From NCBI GenBank assembly GCA_025210805.1, contig JAOAQX010000006.1, forward strand, positions 124,001-188,000: a stretch of 64,000 bases of DNA, given 5' to 3'. A program made the translations under genes and the position numbers. Positions 43,342-51,389 of this stretch are shown piece by piece (position 1 is the stretch's first letter; each line of letters starts with the position of its first letter). Source of the stretch: Flavobacteriales bacterium. Its GTDB lineage: Bacteria > Bacteroidota > Bacteroidia > Flavobacteriales > CAJXXR01. The notes below the pieces were generated by a model. It made no database searches. It was not told the DNA's origin and saw only the letters and a list, made by a program, of their open reading frames with translations.

Positions 43342-45183
43342 TTACATAGACTTATAATTATACCACAGTACAGGTAAAAAATTAGCATTAGACCGATATG
43401 GATTCCCTTTATCATCATATCTTAGAACATTAGAATTTATAATACCCGCAGCTCTTGTCCACCATTCATAAGACCCACCATTATTGTATGCATTAACTAC
43501 AAAAGAAACTTCCTGATTATCACAAACTAAAGCACCTCTACCGCTTATTTTAGAGATAACCCTTTTTATTGGGTTCAAAGAATAAAGATTAGATAAATTC
43601 ACTACATCATCTGTATAATCAGTATTGGTCATATAATATTGTAAATTACTATGAAAATACAAGACACTATCCTGAGTAAGAAATACCGATTGCCCAAATC
43701 CTCCATGAGCACTTCGAATATTCAAATTATTTAAATCAGTAGCATTCGGTGCATATAATTTATTTTTTAAATTCAGATTTTCATAAATAGAATAATTCTT
43801 TCCATTATGAGTTTCGTATCGCAAAGTATAAACAATGGGTGCATACGATGCTGAATTCAATCCTGAATCATAAAGTTTTCCATCACTCGCTAGAATAGGT
43901 GCATGAACATATTCTCCTACATAACTTTTCGCACTGACACCTGTAGGGAATTCAATACGCCTGATTATATTTCCTTGAACAACATTTGCAAATCCATCTT
44001 CGGTAATCATAAAAGCACGTGGGGTATCCTTTTCTACCCAAAACGTCACCTCATCATCTGCTGCTCGTTTTAGTTTTGTATTAAACATTTCTAATACATC
44101 ATTAAGAACATCGGCTTCTCTTAGAGTAAAAGATTCCTTTAGCGTTGCCGGTGCTACAGATTGATGCAACTCACTACTCGTAACTTTACTTACATAAGGT
44201 GAAGAACTTGATCTTTTTCTCCCAGCAGAATAAAATTTGTTCTCAGAATAGGAATATGTATATAGTGAAAAATCTAAATTGTTTTGTTTTTTTGTTAAAA
44301 AGATATTATCGAATTTGATATTGACATTATTCCCATTTGCGTACATCTGGGTCATTTGATATCGTTTACTCCCTGAATATAAAGCAGTATCCAGATTAAG
44401 CACCTTATTGGGGTTATTGGGATCTATCAAATTCAATGTCATACCCCAGGCGGGTTGAGTTAAAGCTCCACCTTGGTAAAGACTCATACCATAGAGCGAT
44501 CCATCTTCTGCCAACATAAAAGTTTCGGCTATATGACTTACTCCATTAGGAATAAAAGTAAATTCTTTCCATGTTTTATTTGGCACCTGTTCACTTATTG
44601 CTTTCAACTCTACGGTTCCTAAGGCAGTTTCATCGGCATTGAGAGTTGAACTCGGGTAAGGTGTAAGGATACTCCGATATTGCGGTAAAATACTATAAAT
44701 TACACCAGAATTTACATAGAATTTTTTTCTGTTTTCGCCCAAATGTATAATATTCGTGCGTTGCGCAGATCTACTGATGAGGTTGATACGCTCTGATGTA
44801 ATATTTCTATAAACTGATGTATTGGCAAAGCCTGGGTATTGCCCACCCACGCTTCCTGTGATTGAAGAAATACTTAAACCTCCATTGGACCCAGAACCGG
44901 GGGAAGTTCCTCCACCACCAGAACATAAATCTTTCCATTGCGAAGCTGCAAAAACCTGAAGACAATTCGCATCTGTATTGTAAACTAATAAACCTTCAGA
45001 AGGCGAACCTCCATTTATAGCATCTCTTTGAGCAGTGGTCATTCTTGGTGTCAAAAGCCCCTTACTATCTGAAGTAATATCCAGAATAGAGGAAGGATGA
45101 GGATTGGTTGTACCTATACCGATTTGTGCACTTAAATTTGAGGCAAGTACACCAGTTAGTGCGAATAATAGCAGATGTTTCAT
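43342..45183 (-). CDS. secreted surface protein with IGIGT module (613 residues)
   Basis: The signal peptide (MKHLLLFALTGVLASNLSA) is followed by QIGIGTTNPHPSSILDITSD, KGLLTPRMTTAQRDAING and a short CLQVF...WKDLC end of the module. A glycine/serine linker (CSGGGGTSPGSGSNGG) leads to a large unassigned domain of about 500 residues with recurring short segments such as LAEDGSLYGMS, ITEDGFANV, ASDGKLYDSG and LTQDSVLYF, suggesting a beta-propeller or RCC1-like repeat. It has no visible T9SS C-terminal domain. It lies divergent from the region leading to the second LytTR regulator. Confidence 0.78.
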   Translation of the reverse strand: MKHLLLFALTGVLASNLSAQIGIGTTNPHPSSILDITSDSKGLLTPRMTTAQRDAINGGSPSEGLLVYNTDANCLQVFAASQWKDLCSGGGGTSPGSGSNGGLSISSITGSVGGQYPGFANTSVYRNITSERINLISRSAQRTNIIHLGENRKKFYVNSGVIYSILPQYRSILTPYPSSTLNADETALGTVELKAISEQVPNKTWKEFTFIPNGVSHIAETFMLAEDGSLYGMSLYQGGALTQPAWGMTLNLIDPNNPNKVLNLDTALYSGSKRYQMTQMYANGNNVNIKFDNIFLTKKQNNLDFSLYTYSYSENKFYSAGRKRSSSSPYVSKVTSSELHQSVAPATLKESFTLREADVLNDVLEMFNTKLKRAADDEVTFWVEKDTPRAFMITEDGFANVVQGNIIRRIEFPTGVSAKSYVGEYVHAPILASDGKLYDSGLNSASYAPIVYTLRYETHNGKNYSIYENLNLKNKLYAPNATDLNNLNIRSAHGGFGQSVFLTQDSVLYFHSNLQYYMTNTDYTDDVVNLSNLYSLNPIKRVISKISGRGALVCDNQEVSFVVNAYNNGGSYEWWTRAAGIINSNVLRYDDKGNPYRSNANFLPVLWYNYKSM

Positions 45184-45248
45184 TTTAAAAAATTTATTTT
45201 TATATAAATCTAATGTTTTAGACCCTTTATCACAATCTCTTCATTTAT

Positions 45249-45276
45249 TTTGTGAGAATCACCGATGTTTTTGTGA
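45249..45276 (-). promoter_or_regulatory. 21-base-period direct repeat upstream of the surface protein gene starting at 45183
   Basis: On the minus strand TCACAAA occurs at 45276-45270 and at 45255-45249, period 21. The proximal copy is followed by ATAAA, as is the distal copy before the gene at 41712. It lies 66 bases before the start codon, in the same orientation relative to the gene as the other two cases. Confidence 0.5.
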
Positions 45277-45460
45277 AAGAGTAGAAAATTTTAAAAAAAC
45301 CATTCGTACCACACTACCCGATCAAGTACTAAATACCACTTATCCTGTCTTTCTACTCAATCCCTAAACATTCTATTTGCAATGCAAAACTCGTACAAGA
45401 CAATTTTGCCTACAAATCCATTATTATTTAAAAAAAATTGAAGTATTTAATCCAACATTC

Positions 45461-45512
45461 CAACAAGTAATACTGATGAGCCATTATCACCAAAAATGGT
45501 TTAATAGTATAA
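45461..45512. repeat. dispersed intergenic repeat, fragment F
   Basis: CAACAAGTAATACTGAT resembles the far end of the family, and ACCAAAAATGGTTTAATA the near end; the two pieces are joined without the middle. Confidence 0.45.
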
Positions 45513-45646
45513 AAGGACATAATACCAAAAGGTAAAACTCGCAAGCATCACAAAAAAAAACACAATTATCACATAAACCAAATCTTCATAAGTCCAAAAT
45601 TTAATAATTATCATATTTGTTTTATCTAATGTTAAATGCACCAAAA

Positions 45647-45721
45647 ATGTTAAAAAGAAAATTATTTGTACGGTCCGTTACTACAATCTTAATATCTTTT
45701 TTTTCATGTAAGCTCGAGTGA
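45647..45721 (+). pseudogene. remnant of a lipoprotein gene (signal peptide and lipobox only)
   Basis: The frame reads MLKRKLFVRSVTTILISF, FSCKLE and then TGA: a complete positively charged, hydrophobic signal with lipobox FSC cut off three residues later. An in-frame ATG also lies at 45629. No reading frame continues it for any useful length (next frames close within 10-35 codons), so it looks like the 5' end of a decayed lipoprotein gene. A short leader-type peptide or chance cannot be excluded. Confidence 0.4.
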
Positions 45722-45942
45722 AATTGAATAGCAGCTCCATATATCTCACCTACTGAAGACTCCAAGCGATAGTAAGATTTTTTGACTCCAGAAGTACAAC
45801 GGAAAATCCTATTCTTCAAGAGGAACAGAACCTGTGACATCATGTTCTTAACAAGTGTAAAAAAACCTACAAAGATAAATTTGCCGCACCTGAACAATCA
45901 AATGCTTTAAATAACTTTTGGATTCACTAATTATTGTGATTA

Positions 45943-45973
45943 GTAAATTACCACTATAAATGGTCGTATTTAA
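45943..45973 (-). repeat. dispersed intergenic repeat, fragment G
   Basis: GTAAATTACCACTATAAATGG followed by TCGTATT matches the end of copy D (GTAAATGATCACTATAAAT, then CGTATT) and the near end of copy B reversed. Confidence 0.5.
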
Positions 45974-46013
45974 TTCTTTCGTTTGTTCATAAATTTTAAT
46001 TGTGGGTTTATTT

Positions 46014-46045
46014 AAAGAACACTCTCGAGAACGAGAGTGTTCTTT
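46014..46045 (+). terminator. 14-base perfect inverted repeat (possible terminator)
   Basis: AAAGAACACTCTCG / CGAGAGTGTTCTTT with a four-base loop. It has no long T tract and no intact gene in front of it; it may end the transcript of the broken lipoprotein gene. Confidence 0.45.
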
Positions 46046-46109
46046 ATGCTTTTACACAATTTGTTTGATAATCAAATAATCATAAAAGTTAATTTATCAT
46101 TAAAAACAC

Positions 46110-46145
46110 TTGTTGCAACAGTGTAAAAAATATAATGTATTTTTG
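46110..46145 (+). promoter_or_regulatory. promoter of the second LytTR regulator with overlapping palindrome
   Basis: -7 box TATTTTTG (46138-46145) with TTG at 46113-46115, 22 bases before it: both elements of the Bacteroidota consensus at an accepted spacing. The -33 TTG lies inside TGTTGCAACA (46111-46120), a perfect 10-base palindrome extended to CACtTGTTGCAACAGTG, which could be an operator. Confidence 0.65.
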
Positions 46146-46166
46146 CAATAAACGCACCCGATCAAA

Positions 46167-46871
46167 ATGGATACACAAATCTCTTTAGCCATCATAGAAG
46201 ATGATTTCTTCTTAGCTACTGGACTAAAAAAAATATTAAGCAATAATGGCTACAACGTACACCAAACATTCCCTTCAGGCGAACAATTTTTTTCTCAAGG
46301 TGACTTTGAGCAAATAGATCTTGTCATTATCGATATCATGCTCAAGGGAACACTCACCGGAATTGATATTGGTAAGAGGTTAAAAGATGATTATCCTAAT
46401 ATCCCTTTTATTTTTCTCACAGGGCTTTGTGACAACCAAACTATCAAAGAAGTCCTTGCTCTGGATCCAATATGCTATATCAAGAAACCTTATGATGATA
46501 CTACACTTTTAGTAAATATCAATATTGCCACTACTAAAATAAATGAAGCAACAGAAATAGAATATTCAAAAGTAAAAATTAACGATGGTAAAAAGTACTA
46601 TCATTTAAGCATCAAGGATATTTTATTTCTACAAAGTGATGGAAACTATGTAAATTTCTTTTTGACAAATGGAAAGGAAATTATGGTAAGAGGAAAATTA
46701 AATGACTACTGCGAATCACATGATTTTAAAAGCTTTATTCGCACACATGTTCGTTTCTTGATAAATCCTGATCATATTTTTCATTATAATTATCGTTATT
46801 TTGAAATAGAAAATCACCAGATACCCATTTCAGAAAAATATCGACCTGAAATGAGATTAAGATTCAAATAA
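46167..46871 (+). CDS. LytTR-family response regulator (second system)
   Basis: A 234-residue paralogue of the regulator at 23133. The receiver domain has IEDD, the phosphoacceptor in LVIIDIMLKG, FIFLTG and the lysine of CYIKKPYDD. The C-terminal LytTR domain has ILFLQSDGNYVNFFL, SFIRTHVRFLINPDHI and HQIPISEKYRPE. All receiver residues needed for phosphotransfer are present. The kinase gene follows after 14 bases; the promoter is at 46110-46145. It is flanked by two surface-protein genes whose upstream regions carry 21-period repeats. Confidence 0.92.
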   Translation: MDTQISLAIIEDDFFLATGLKKILSNNGYNVHQTFPSGEQFFSQGDFEQIDLVIIDIMLKGTLTGIDIGKRLKDDYPNIPFIFLTGLCDNQTIKEVLALDPICYIKKPYDDTTLLVNINIATTKINEATEIEYSKVKINDGKKYYHLSIKDILFLQSDGNYVNFFLTNGKEIMVRGKLNDYCESHDFKSFIRTHVRFLINPDHIFHYNYRYFEIENHQIPISEKYRPEMRLRFK

Positions 46872-46885
46872 AAAATATAGAACAG

Positions 46886-48766
46886 ATGATAAAATATATT
46901 CGCACGTATATTTTTGTTGTTTTGATTAGTGCATCCTATAATCAATATGCTTTTGGGCAGAACTATCCAGACCAGGATCAATATTTTAAAAGCACTTATA
47001 GACAAGTTGTTAAAGACATGTTTCTTGACTTTAGAAACAAGGAATCTTTACATCATTTAAAAAAAATAGACTCTTTAAAGCTCACCATTAAGGACGTTTC
47101 AAGCTTTGATAACGCCTACGCAGATTTTGCTAAGGTGTTATTCTTGTTTAAATATACCACTGGAAAAAATCAAGAGATAGAAGATCTTTTTTCCTCCATA
47201 GAAGAAGCGTTCAGTAGAAGAACAGAAAAATCTGCTATGGTTCATTTATATTTCAACTTTAAAGCGAGATATTATAGAAGTATCGGTGCATCGGAGAAAG
47301 TAATCGATGTGATTATAGATTTCAACAACTATAAACACCTCATTCTTCCTGATGATTATAATGATAGCTTGAGTAGTCTCTATTATGAGACTTTTCAGTT
47401 TAAGAAAGCCATACAAATTTATAAAAATATTTATGATCGAACTCAAGAACCCCTTAGAAGGGTTAGCATGCTAAATAACATAGGTTTAGCAAAAGATCTA
47501 ATTGATGAAAAGGAAGAAGCGCAAAGGTGCTTTAAAAAGGCCTTGGTGGGTATTGAAGAAATTATTCAAGATAGTGCACTTCTCCAATCGAGAAACTCAA
47601 ACATAAACTATCAACACGAAAATTTACAAGACTTTAAAAATTTAATTACCGAAAATTTAAAAGCTTCAAAAGATGAAAAAAATTCACTTACAGAAAAATT
47701 AAAAACACACTTAAATCATTCAAGAATATACCTAAAAAAAAACTCTGTATATAGTCATAATCATCTATACAAAATTGCTTTTCTCTATTCTAGATTAAAA
47801 GATTTTGAGCAATCAAATCAATATCTAGATACGCTTGAATCAAATTTTTTCAGAATCGAAAACCATTCACAACTTCAATCAAAAGTAAAAAGATTAAGGG
47901 TATTTAACAACTTAAAAATGGGAAAAATAGAGGATGCTTTATCTAGTTTAGAACTTGACACCAATACCGATGAATCCTCTAGAAAATACGTTGCTTTACA
48001 TAAATTTCAATCTGCTTCTTTTGAGAAAGAAAAAAAACAGATAAGCAAATCCAACACCACCATTAAGTGGCTGATCAGTTTAATTTCTCTTGGACTCATT
48101 TTGACCATCTTTATTTATAGCTTACGTATTCGAAAGAAAAAAAGGATTGAAGAGCAGAAAGCAAAATTTCATCAAAAAAGAAGTGAAGAAATAAAAGCAG
48201 AATCCGATTTATTGATCAAAGAAGCGAATCATCGTATTATGAATAGTATTCAACTCGCTGCGAATTTAGCTTCATTGGAAAAACTAGGAAAAGATGGGAA
48301 ATTTGACACCCAAACTTTTCAGCTCAAAATGCTTTCCATTGGAGAAATCCATAAACTCATCTATTCTAAAAACGAACTCTATTCCACTCAAGATTATATT
48401 GAGGAAGTAATTTCTTTATTAAAAAATGGGCTTTCATATGAAGGCGAAATTCATTTAGAAATAACTGATAAACAAACTATTCAAGAAGATGATTTGAAAT
48501 ACTTAGGACTTTTGATTATTGAACTAATTATCAACTCCATAAAGCACAGTTTTCAGCAAAGCACCAATAACGCCCTTATCTCTATATTCTTTTCAATAAA
48601 ATCTAACCAATCCTGGATACTGAATTATCATGATAACGGTTTGTTTAATTATGAGCAAACCTTAGCGGAGTATCAAGATGCTTTGGCAACACAAATTATT
48701 TATACTTTAGGAGCTCATTACCAGATTAAAAATAACAAAAACTTTAATATCTGTATTCAGAAATAA
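46886..48766 (+). CDS. TPR sensor histidine kinase with degenerate ATP-binding region (second system)
   Basis: A 626-residue paralogue of the kinase at 21335: signal peptide, exported TPR-like helices (about residues 40-370), a membrane helix (WLISLISLGLILTIFIYSL, about 393-411), coiled linker and HisKA_2 segment EANHRIMNSIQL with the phosphorylated histidine at 449. The N box is kept (ELIINSIKHS), but G1 is reduced to DNG (Asp583) without the following G-x-G, and no G2 GxG segment is visible before the C-terminus. ATP binding may be weak, or the lid has diverged. It is co-transcribed with the LytTR regulator. Confidence 0.85.
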   Translation: MIKYIRTYIFVVLISASYNQYAFGQNYPDQDQYFKSTYRQVVKDMFLDFRNKESLHHLKKIDSLKLTIKDVSSFDNAYADFAKVLFLFKYTTGKNQEIEDLFSSIEEAFSRRTEKSAMVHLYFNFKARYYRSIGASEKVIDVIIDFNNYKHLILPDDYNDSLSSLYYETFQFKKAIQIYKNIYDRTQEPLRRVSMLNNIGLAKDLIDEKEEAQRCFKKALVGIEEIIQDSALLQSRNSNINYQHENLQDFKNLITENLKASKDEKNSLTEKLKTHLNHSRIYLKKNSVYSHNHLYKIAFLYSRLKDFEQSNQYLDTLESNFFRIENHSQLQSKVKRLRVFNNLKMGKIEDALSSLELDTNTDESSRKYVALHKFQSASFEKEKKQISKSNTTIKWLISLISLGLILTIFIYSLRIRKKKRIEEQKAKFHQKRSEEIKAESDLLIKEANHRIMNSIQLAANLASLEKLGKDGKFDTQTFQLKMLSIGEIHKLIYSKNELYSTQDYIEEVISLLKNGLSYEGEIHLEITDKQTIQEDDLKYLGLLIIELIINSIKHSFQQSTNNALISIFFSIKSNQSWILNYHDNGLFNYEQTLAEYQDALATQIIYTLGAHYQIKNNKNFNICIQK

Positions 48767-48796
48767 TCCTATTTTCGTGTTCATTTACCATAAACA

Positions 48797-49723
48797 TTAA
48801 TCAATTCGCTCAAGACACCATGCTTTATCTAAAGATAATTGTTTTTTAAGTGCCTCAAGTGTTGGGAATTTTTTCTCGTCTCTTATTCTTTCTAAAAATA
48901 GAACTTCTATAGATTGATCATACAAATCTCCTTGAAAATCAAAAATATGAACTTCTATACTTTGTTTTTGAGATTGATCTAAAGTGGGCTTAAAACCAAT
49001 ATTAAGCATCCCAAAATAGCTTTTATTTTCATGCAACACTTTCACAAAATAAGCCCCTTCTTTTGGTAGAATTTTATGACGATCTATTTCTGAAATATTT
49101 GCGGTGGGAACACCCAAAGTTCGCCCTATTTTTGCCCCATGAGCTACTTTTCCATGAAGTTCATAAGATCTTGTGAGATACTCATTTGCCTGTTTTATTT
49201 CACCAGCAAGAATGGCATTTCTAATCTTTGTAGAGCTTACGGTAACCTCGTTAAGATCTTTTGCAGAAATTTCCTCTACTTCAAACTGATAATTGGAAGC
49301 ATATTTTTTGAGATGTGCAAATGAACCTTCTCTATTTTTACCAAACTGATGATCATAACCTATTACAAGACGTTTTGCTCCCAGTTGCTCTATTAAAACA
49401 CTGTGAATAAAATCTGAAGAACTCAACTGAGAAAAAGCTTTTGTAAAAGGATGAATAATTAAATGATCTAAGCCAATTTTTTCTAAAGCAGCAATTTTTT
49501 CATCCATGGTTTGAATGAGCTTCAAATCTCTATCATTCTGCAAAACCAATCTTGGGTGCGGATGAAAAGTAAGTAAAACACTTTCTCCTTGGTGGATTTT
49601 GGCAGTTTCGATAAGCTTTTCAAGAATTTTTTGATGTCCAATATGGACTCCGTCAAAAGTACCTGTGGTAATTACCGATTTGTTCTGATGTTCAAATTCG
49701 TTTATATGATGATATATTTTCAC
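48797..49723 (-). CDS. ribF: bifunctional riboflavin kinase / FAD synthetase
   Basis: Makes FMN from riboflavin and then FAD. The 308-residue length is usual. The N-terminal FAD synthetase has GTFDGVHIGHQKIL, LTFHPHPRLVL and GYDHQFGKNREGS; the C-terminal riboflavin kinase has GKVAHGAKIGRTLGVPTANI and the catalytic-region GAYFVKV and LNIGFKPT. It is convergent with the kinase gene (30-base gap) and has its own promoter box at 49770-49777. Confidence 0.96.
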   Translation of the reverse strand: MKIYHHINEFEHQNKSVITTGTFDGVHIGHQKILEKLIETAKIHQGESVLLTFHPHPRLVLQNDRDLKLIQTMDEKIAALEKIGLDHLIIHPFTKAFSQLSSSDFIHSVLIEQLGAKRLVIGYDHQFGKNREGSFAHLKKYASNYQFEVEEISAKDLNEVTVSSTKIRNAILAGEIKQANEYLTRSYELHGKVAHGAKIGRTLGVPTANISEIDRHKILPKEGAYFVKVLHENKSYFGMLNIGFKPTLDQSQKQSIEVHIFDFQGDLYDQSIEVLFLERIRDEKKFPTLEALKKQLSLDKAWCLERID

Positions 49724-49769
49724 GGAAGATTCTTTCTAATTTGTCTAATACCGATTAATATTAGATTCG

Positions 49770-49777
49770 CAAAAATA
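49770..49777 (-). promoter_or_regulatory. -7 promoter box TATTTTTG(C) of ribF
   Basis: Exact TAnnTTTG match on the minus strand, 46 bases before the ribF start codon. Confidence 0.6.
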
Positions 49778-49906
49778 AGCAATAATATATTATAGGGGAT
49801 TCTTCACTCTAAAGTACCATACTATGAATTACAAAAGAATGGAGTGCTTTCTAGCCTTCAATATTTAATTGATTATATTCGTAGAATTACTACTTATTCA
49901 ATAATC

Positions 49907-50485
49907 ATGGAATTTTCTCCCGACTTTCTTTTTTTCCCAAAAACTTATTTTCCAGATGCAAAAACAGCTTCAGTAGGAGTTATTTTGTATCAGGATGAAC
50001 TTAGTTCTCAAAAAAAAATAGCCATGATCTTGAGAAACAAATACCCAGGAGTTCATAGTAATCAGATTGGATTTTTTGGGGGAAAATTTGACTCAAGATT
50101 CGACAAGAATCTTCTAGATACCTGTTTAAGAGAATGCTTTGAGGAAAGTGGAATTTCGGTTCCTATTTCAGCCGTGAAAGATCGGCTACCCGACATTTAT
50201 ATCCATGCATCCAATTTTAAGGTCAGACCTTTTTTTATCGATTTTGAAGGACCACTTCCTGCGCTCAATTTAGACCCAAATGAAGTTGCAGAGTTTATCT
50301 CGCTCCCTTTAGAAATCTTATGGGACAATTCCTTTTTTCAAAACAAACCCATTGAGTTATTTACAGGGGAAACTCGTTTATTTCCATGCATTTTTTGGCA
50401 AGAAAGAATTATTTGGGGAGCAAGTTATATGATGCTCCTTTCTCTGAAAGAATATTTGCAAGAAAAAAAAGACACTTTATTATAA
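49907..50485 (+). CDS. NUDIX hydrolase, CoA pyrophosphatase-like
   Basis: The ATG at 49907 (MEFSPDFLFFP, 192 residues) fits the family better than the upstream start at 49844. The N-terminal stretch reads KIAMILRNKYPGVHSNQIGF and the NUDIX box follows as GGKFD...TCLRECFEESGI, with the REx2EE metal-binding core intact. The spacing of the box (GGKxD before the core) is that of NudL/CoA-type enzymes, which cleave CoA to 3',5'-ADP and phosphopantetheine. Substrate not proven. It is monocistronic. Confidence 0.85.
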   Translation: MEFSPDFLFFPKTYFPDAKTASVGVILYQDELSSQKKIAMILRNKYPGVHSNQIGFFGGKFDSRFDKNLLDTCLRECFEESGISVPISAVKDRLPDIYIHASNFKVRPFFIDFEGPLPALNLDPNEVAEFISLPLEILWDNSFFQNKPIELFTGETRLFPCIFWQERIIWGASYMMLLSLKEYLQEKKDTLL

Positions 50486-50617
50486 ATCAATTTGTTTAAT
50501 CTTCCTTTGTAGATCAAATCGATCATCCAAACTCCCAAAAAAATATCTGATAGATAAAATTGATATGAGTATAAAAAACTTTAATAAATCTTAACCTCTC
50601 TATTCCATAAAAGGTGC

Positions 50618-50625
50618 TACTTTTG
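50618..50625 (+). promoter_or_regulatory. -7 promoter box TACTTTTG of the peroxiredoxin gene
   Basis: Exact TAnnTTTG match 27 bases before the ATG at 50653. Confidence 0.65.
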
Positions 50626-50652
50626 TTCCTATAATTTCTAAAAAACAAAAAA

Positions 50653-51285
50653 ATGGCAGTATTAGTAGGAAAAAAAGCTCCAGCATTTAAGGCAAGTGCC
50701 GTAGTTAATGGAGGTCAAATAGAAGCTGACTTTTCACTTGAGCAGTTTATCGGAAAGAAAAATGTAGTTCTTTTCTTTTACCCAAAAGATTTTACATTTG
50801 TTTGTCCAACAGAATTACATGCATTCCAAGAGAAATTGGAGGCATTCCAATCAAGAAATACAGAAGTTGTAGCCGTATCTACAGACACAGAAATGAGTCA
50901 CTGGGGATGGCTTCAAATGTCTAAAAACGAAGGAGGAATCAAAGGTGTAACTTACCCACTAGTGGCAGATACAAACAAAACGATTTCTAAAAACTTTGAT
51001 GTTTTAACAGGAGATTATTTCTATAATGAAAGCGACGAACTAGACGCTACTCAAGAACTAATTGCTTACCGTGGTTTATTCTTGATTGACAAAAATGGAG
51101 TTGTACAACATCAATTGGTAAACAATTTACCATTAGGAAGAAATGTAGACGAAGCATTGCGTATGGTAGATGCTCTTACTTTCTTTGAAGAAAACGGTGA
51201 AGTTTGTCCTGCAAACTGGGCTGAAGGTAAAGAAGGTATGAAAGCTTCTCATGAAGGTACTGCAGATTACCTTTCTAAGCACTAA
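50653..51285 (+). CDS. 2-Cys peroxiredoxin (AhpC/Prx1 type)
   Basis: Reduces hydrogen peroxide and organic peroxides in the cytoplasm. The 210-residue protein has the peroxidatic cysteine in FTFVCPTELHAF and the resolving cysteine in GEVCPANWAEG near the C-terminus, the typical 2-Cys layout; SKH at the end matches AhpC tails. No AhpF is adjacent, so a thioredoxin is the likely reductant. Promoter box at 50618, terminator at 51331. Confidence 0.96.
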   Translation: MAVLVGKKAPAFKASAVVNGGQIEADFSLEQFIGKKNVVLFFYPKDFTFVCPTELHAFQEKLEAFQSRNTEVVAVSTDTEMSHWGWLQMSKNEGGIKGVTYPLVADTNKTISKNFDVLTGDYFYNESDELDATQELIAYRGLFLIDKNGVVQHQLVNNLPLGRNVDEALRMVDALTFFEENGEVCPANWAEGKEGMKASHEGTADYLSKH

Positions 51286-51330
51286 TAATACCACCCAAAC
51301 CATTGGGTAAACCAACCAAAGAAAAATGAC

Positions 51331-51363
51331 AAAAGCCTTCTGAGAAATCGGAAGGCTTTTTTA
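51331..51363. terminator. bidirectional terminator between the peroxiredoxin and phosphoesterase genes
   Basis: AAAAGCCTTC / GAAGGCTTTT perfect stem with a 10-base loop, T tract after it, A tract before it. Confidence 0.88.
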
Positions 51364-51389
51364 TGGTTCATTACAATGTCTTTTCTGTA

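Larger units (their letters stand above)
45184..46166. other. 983-base region between the surface protein and the second LytTR system
   Basis: No intact gene found. It contains, left to right: the 21-period repeat of the minus-strand surface protein gene (45249-45276), repeat fragment F (45461-45512), a broken lipoprotein start (45647-45721), repeat fragment G (45943-45973), a 14-base perfect inverted repeat (46014-46045) and the promoter of the LytTR regulator (46110-46145). It looks like degraded sequence with regulatory islands. Confidence 0.6.

Noticed and set aside
45622-45897. Minus-strand open frame of 91 residues in the gap before the second LytTR system
   Set aside because: It starts with TTG, has no family similarity I recognise and no promoter box, and lies opposite the broken lipoprotein frame; likely chance in AT-rich sequence.
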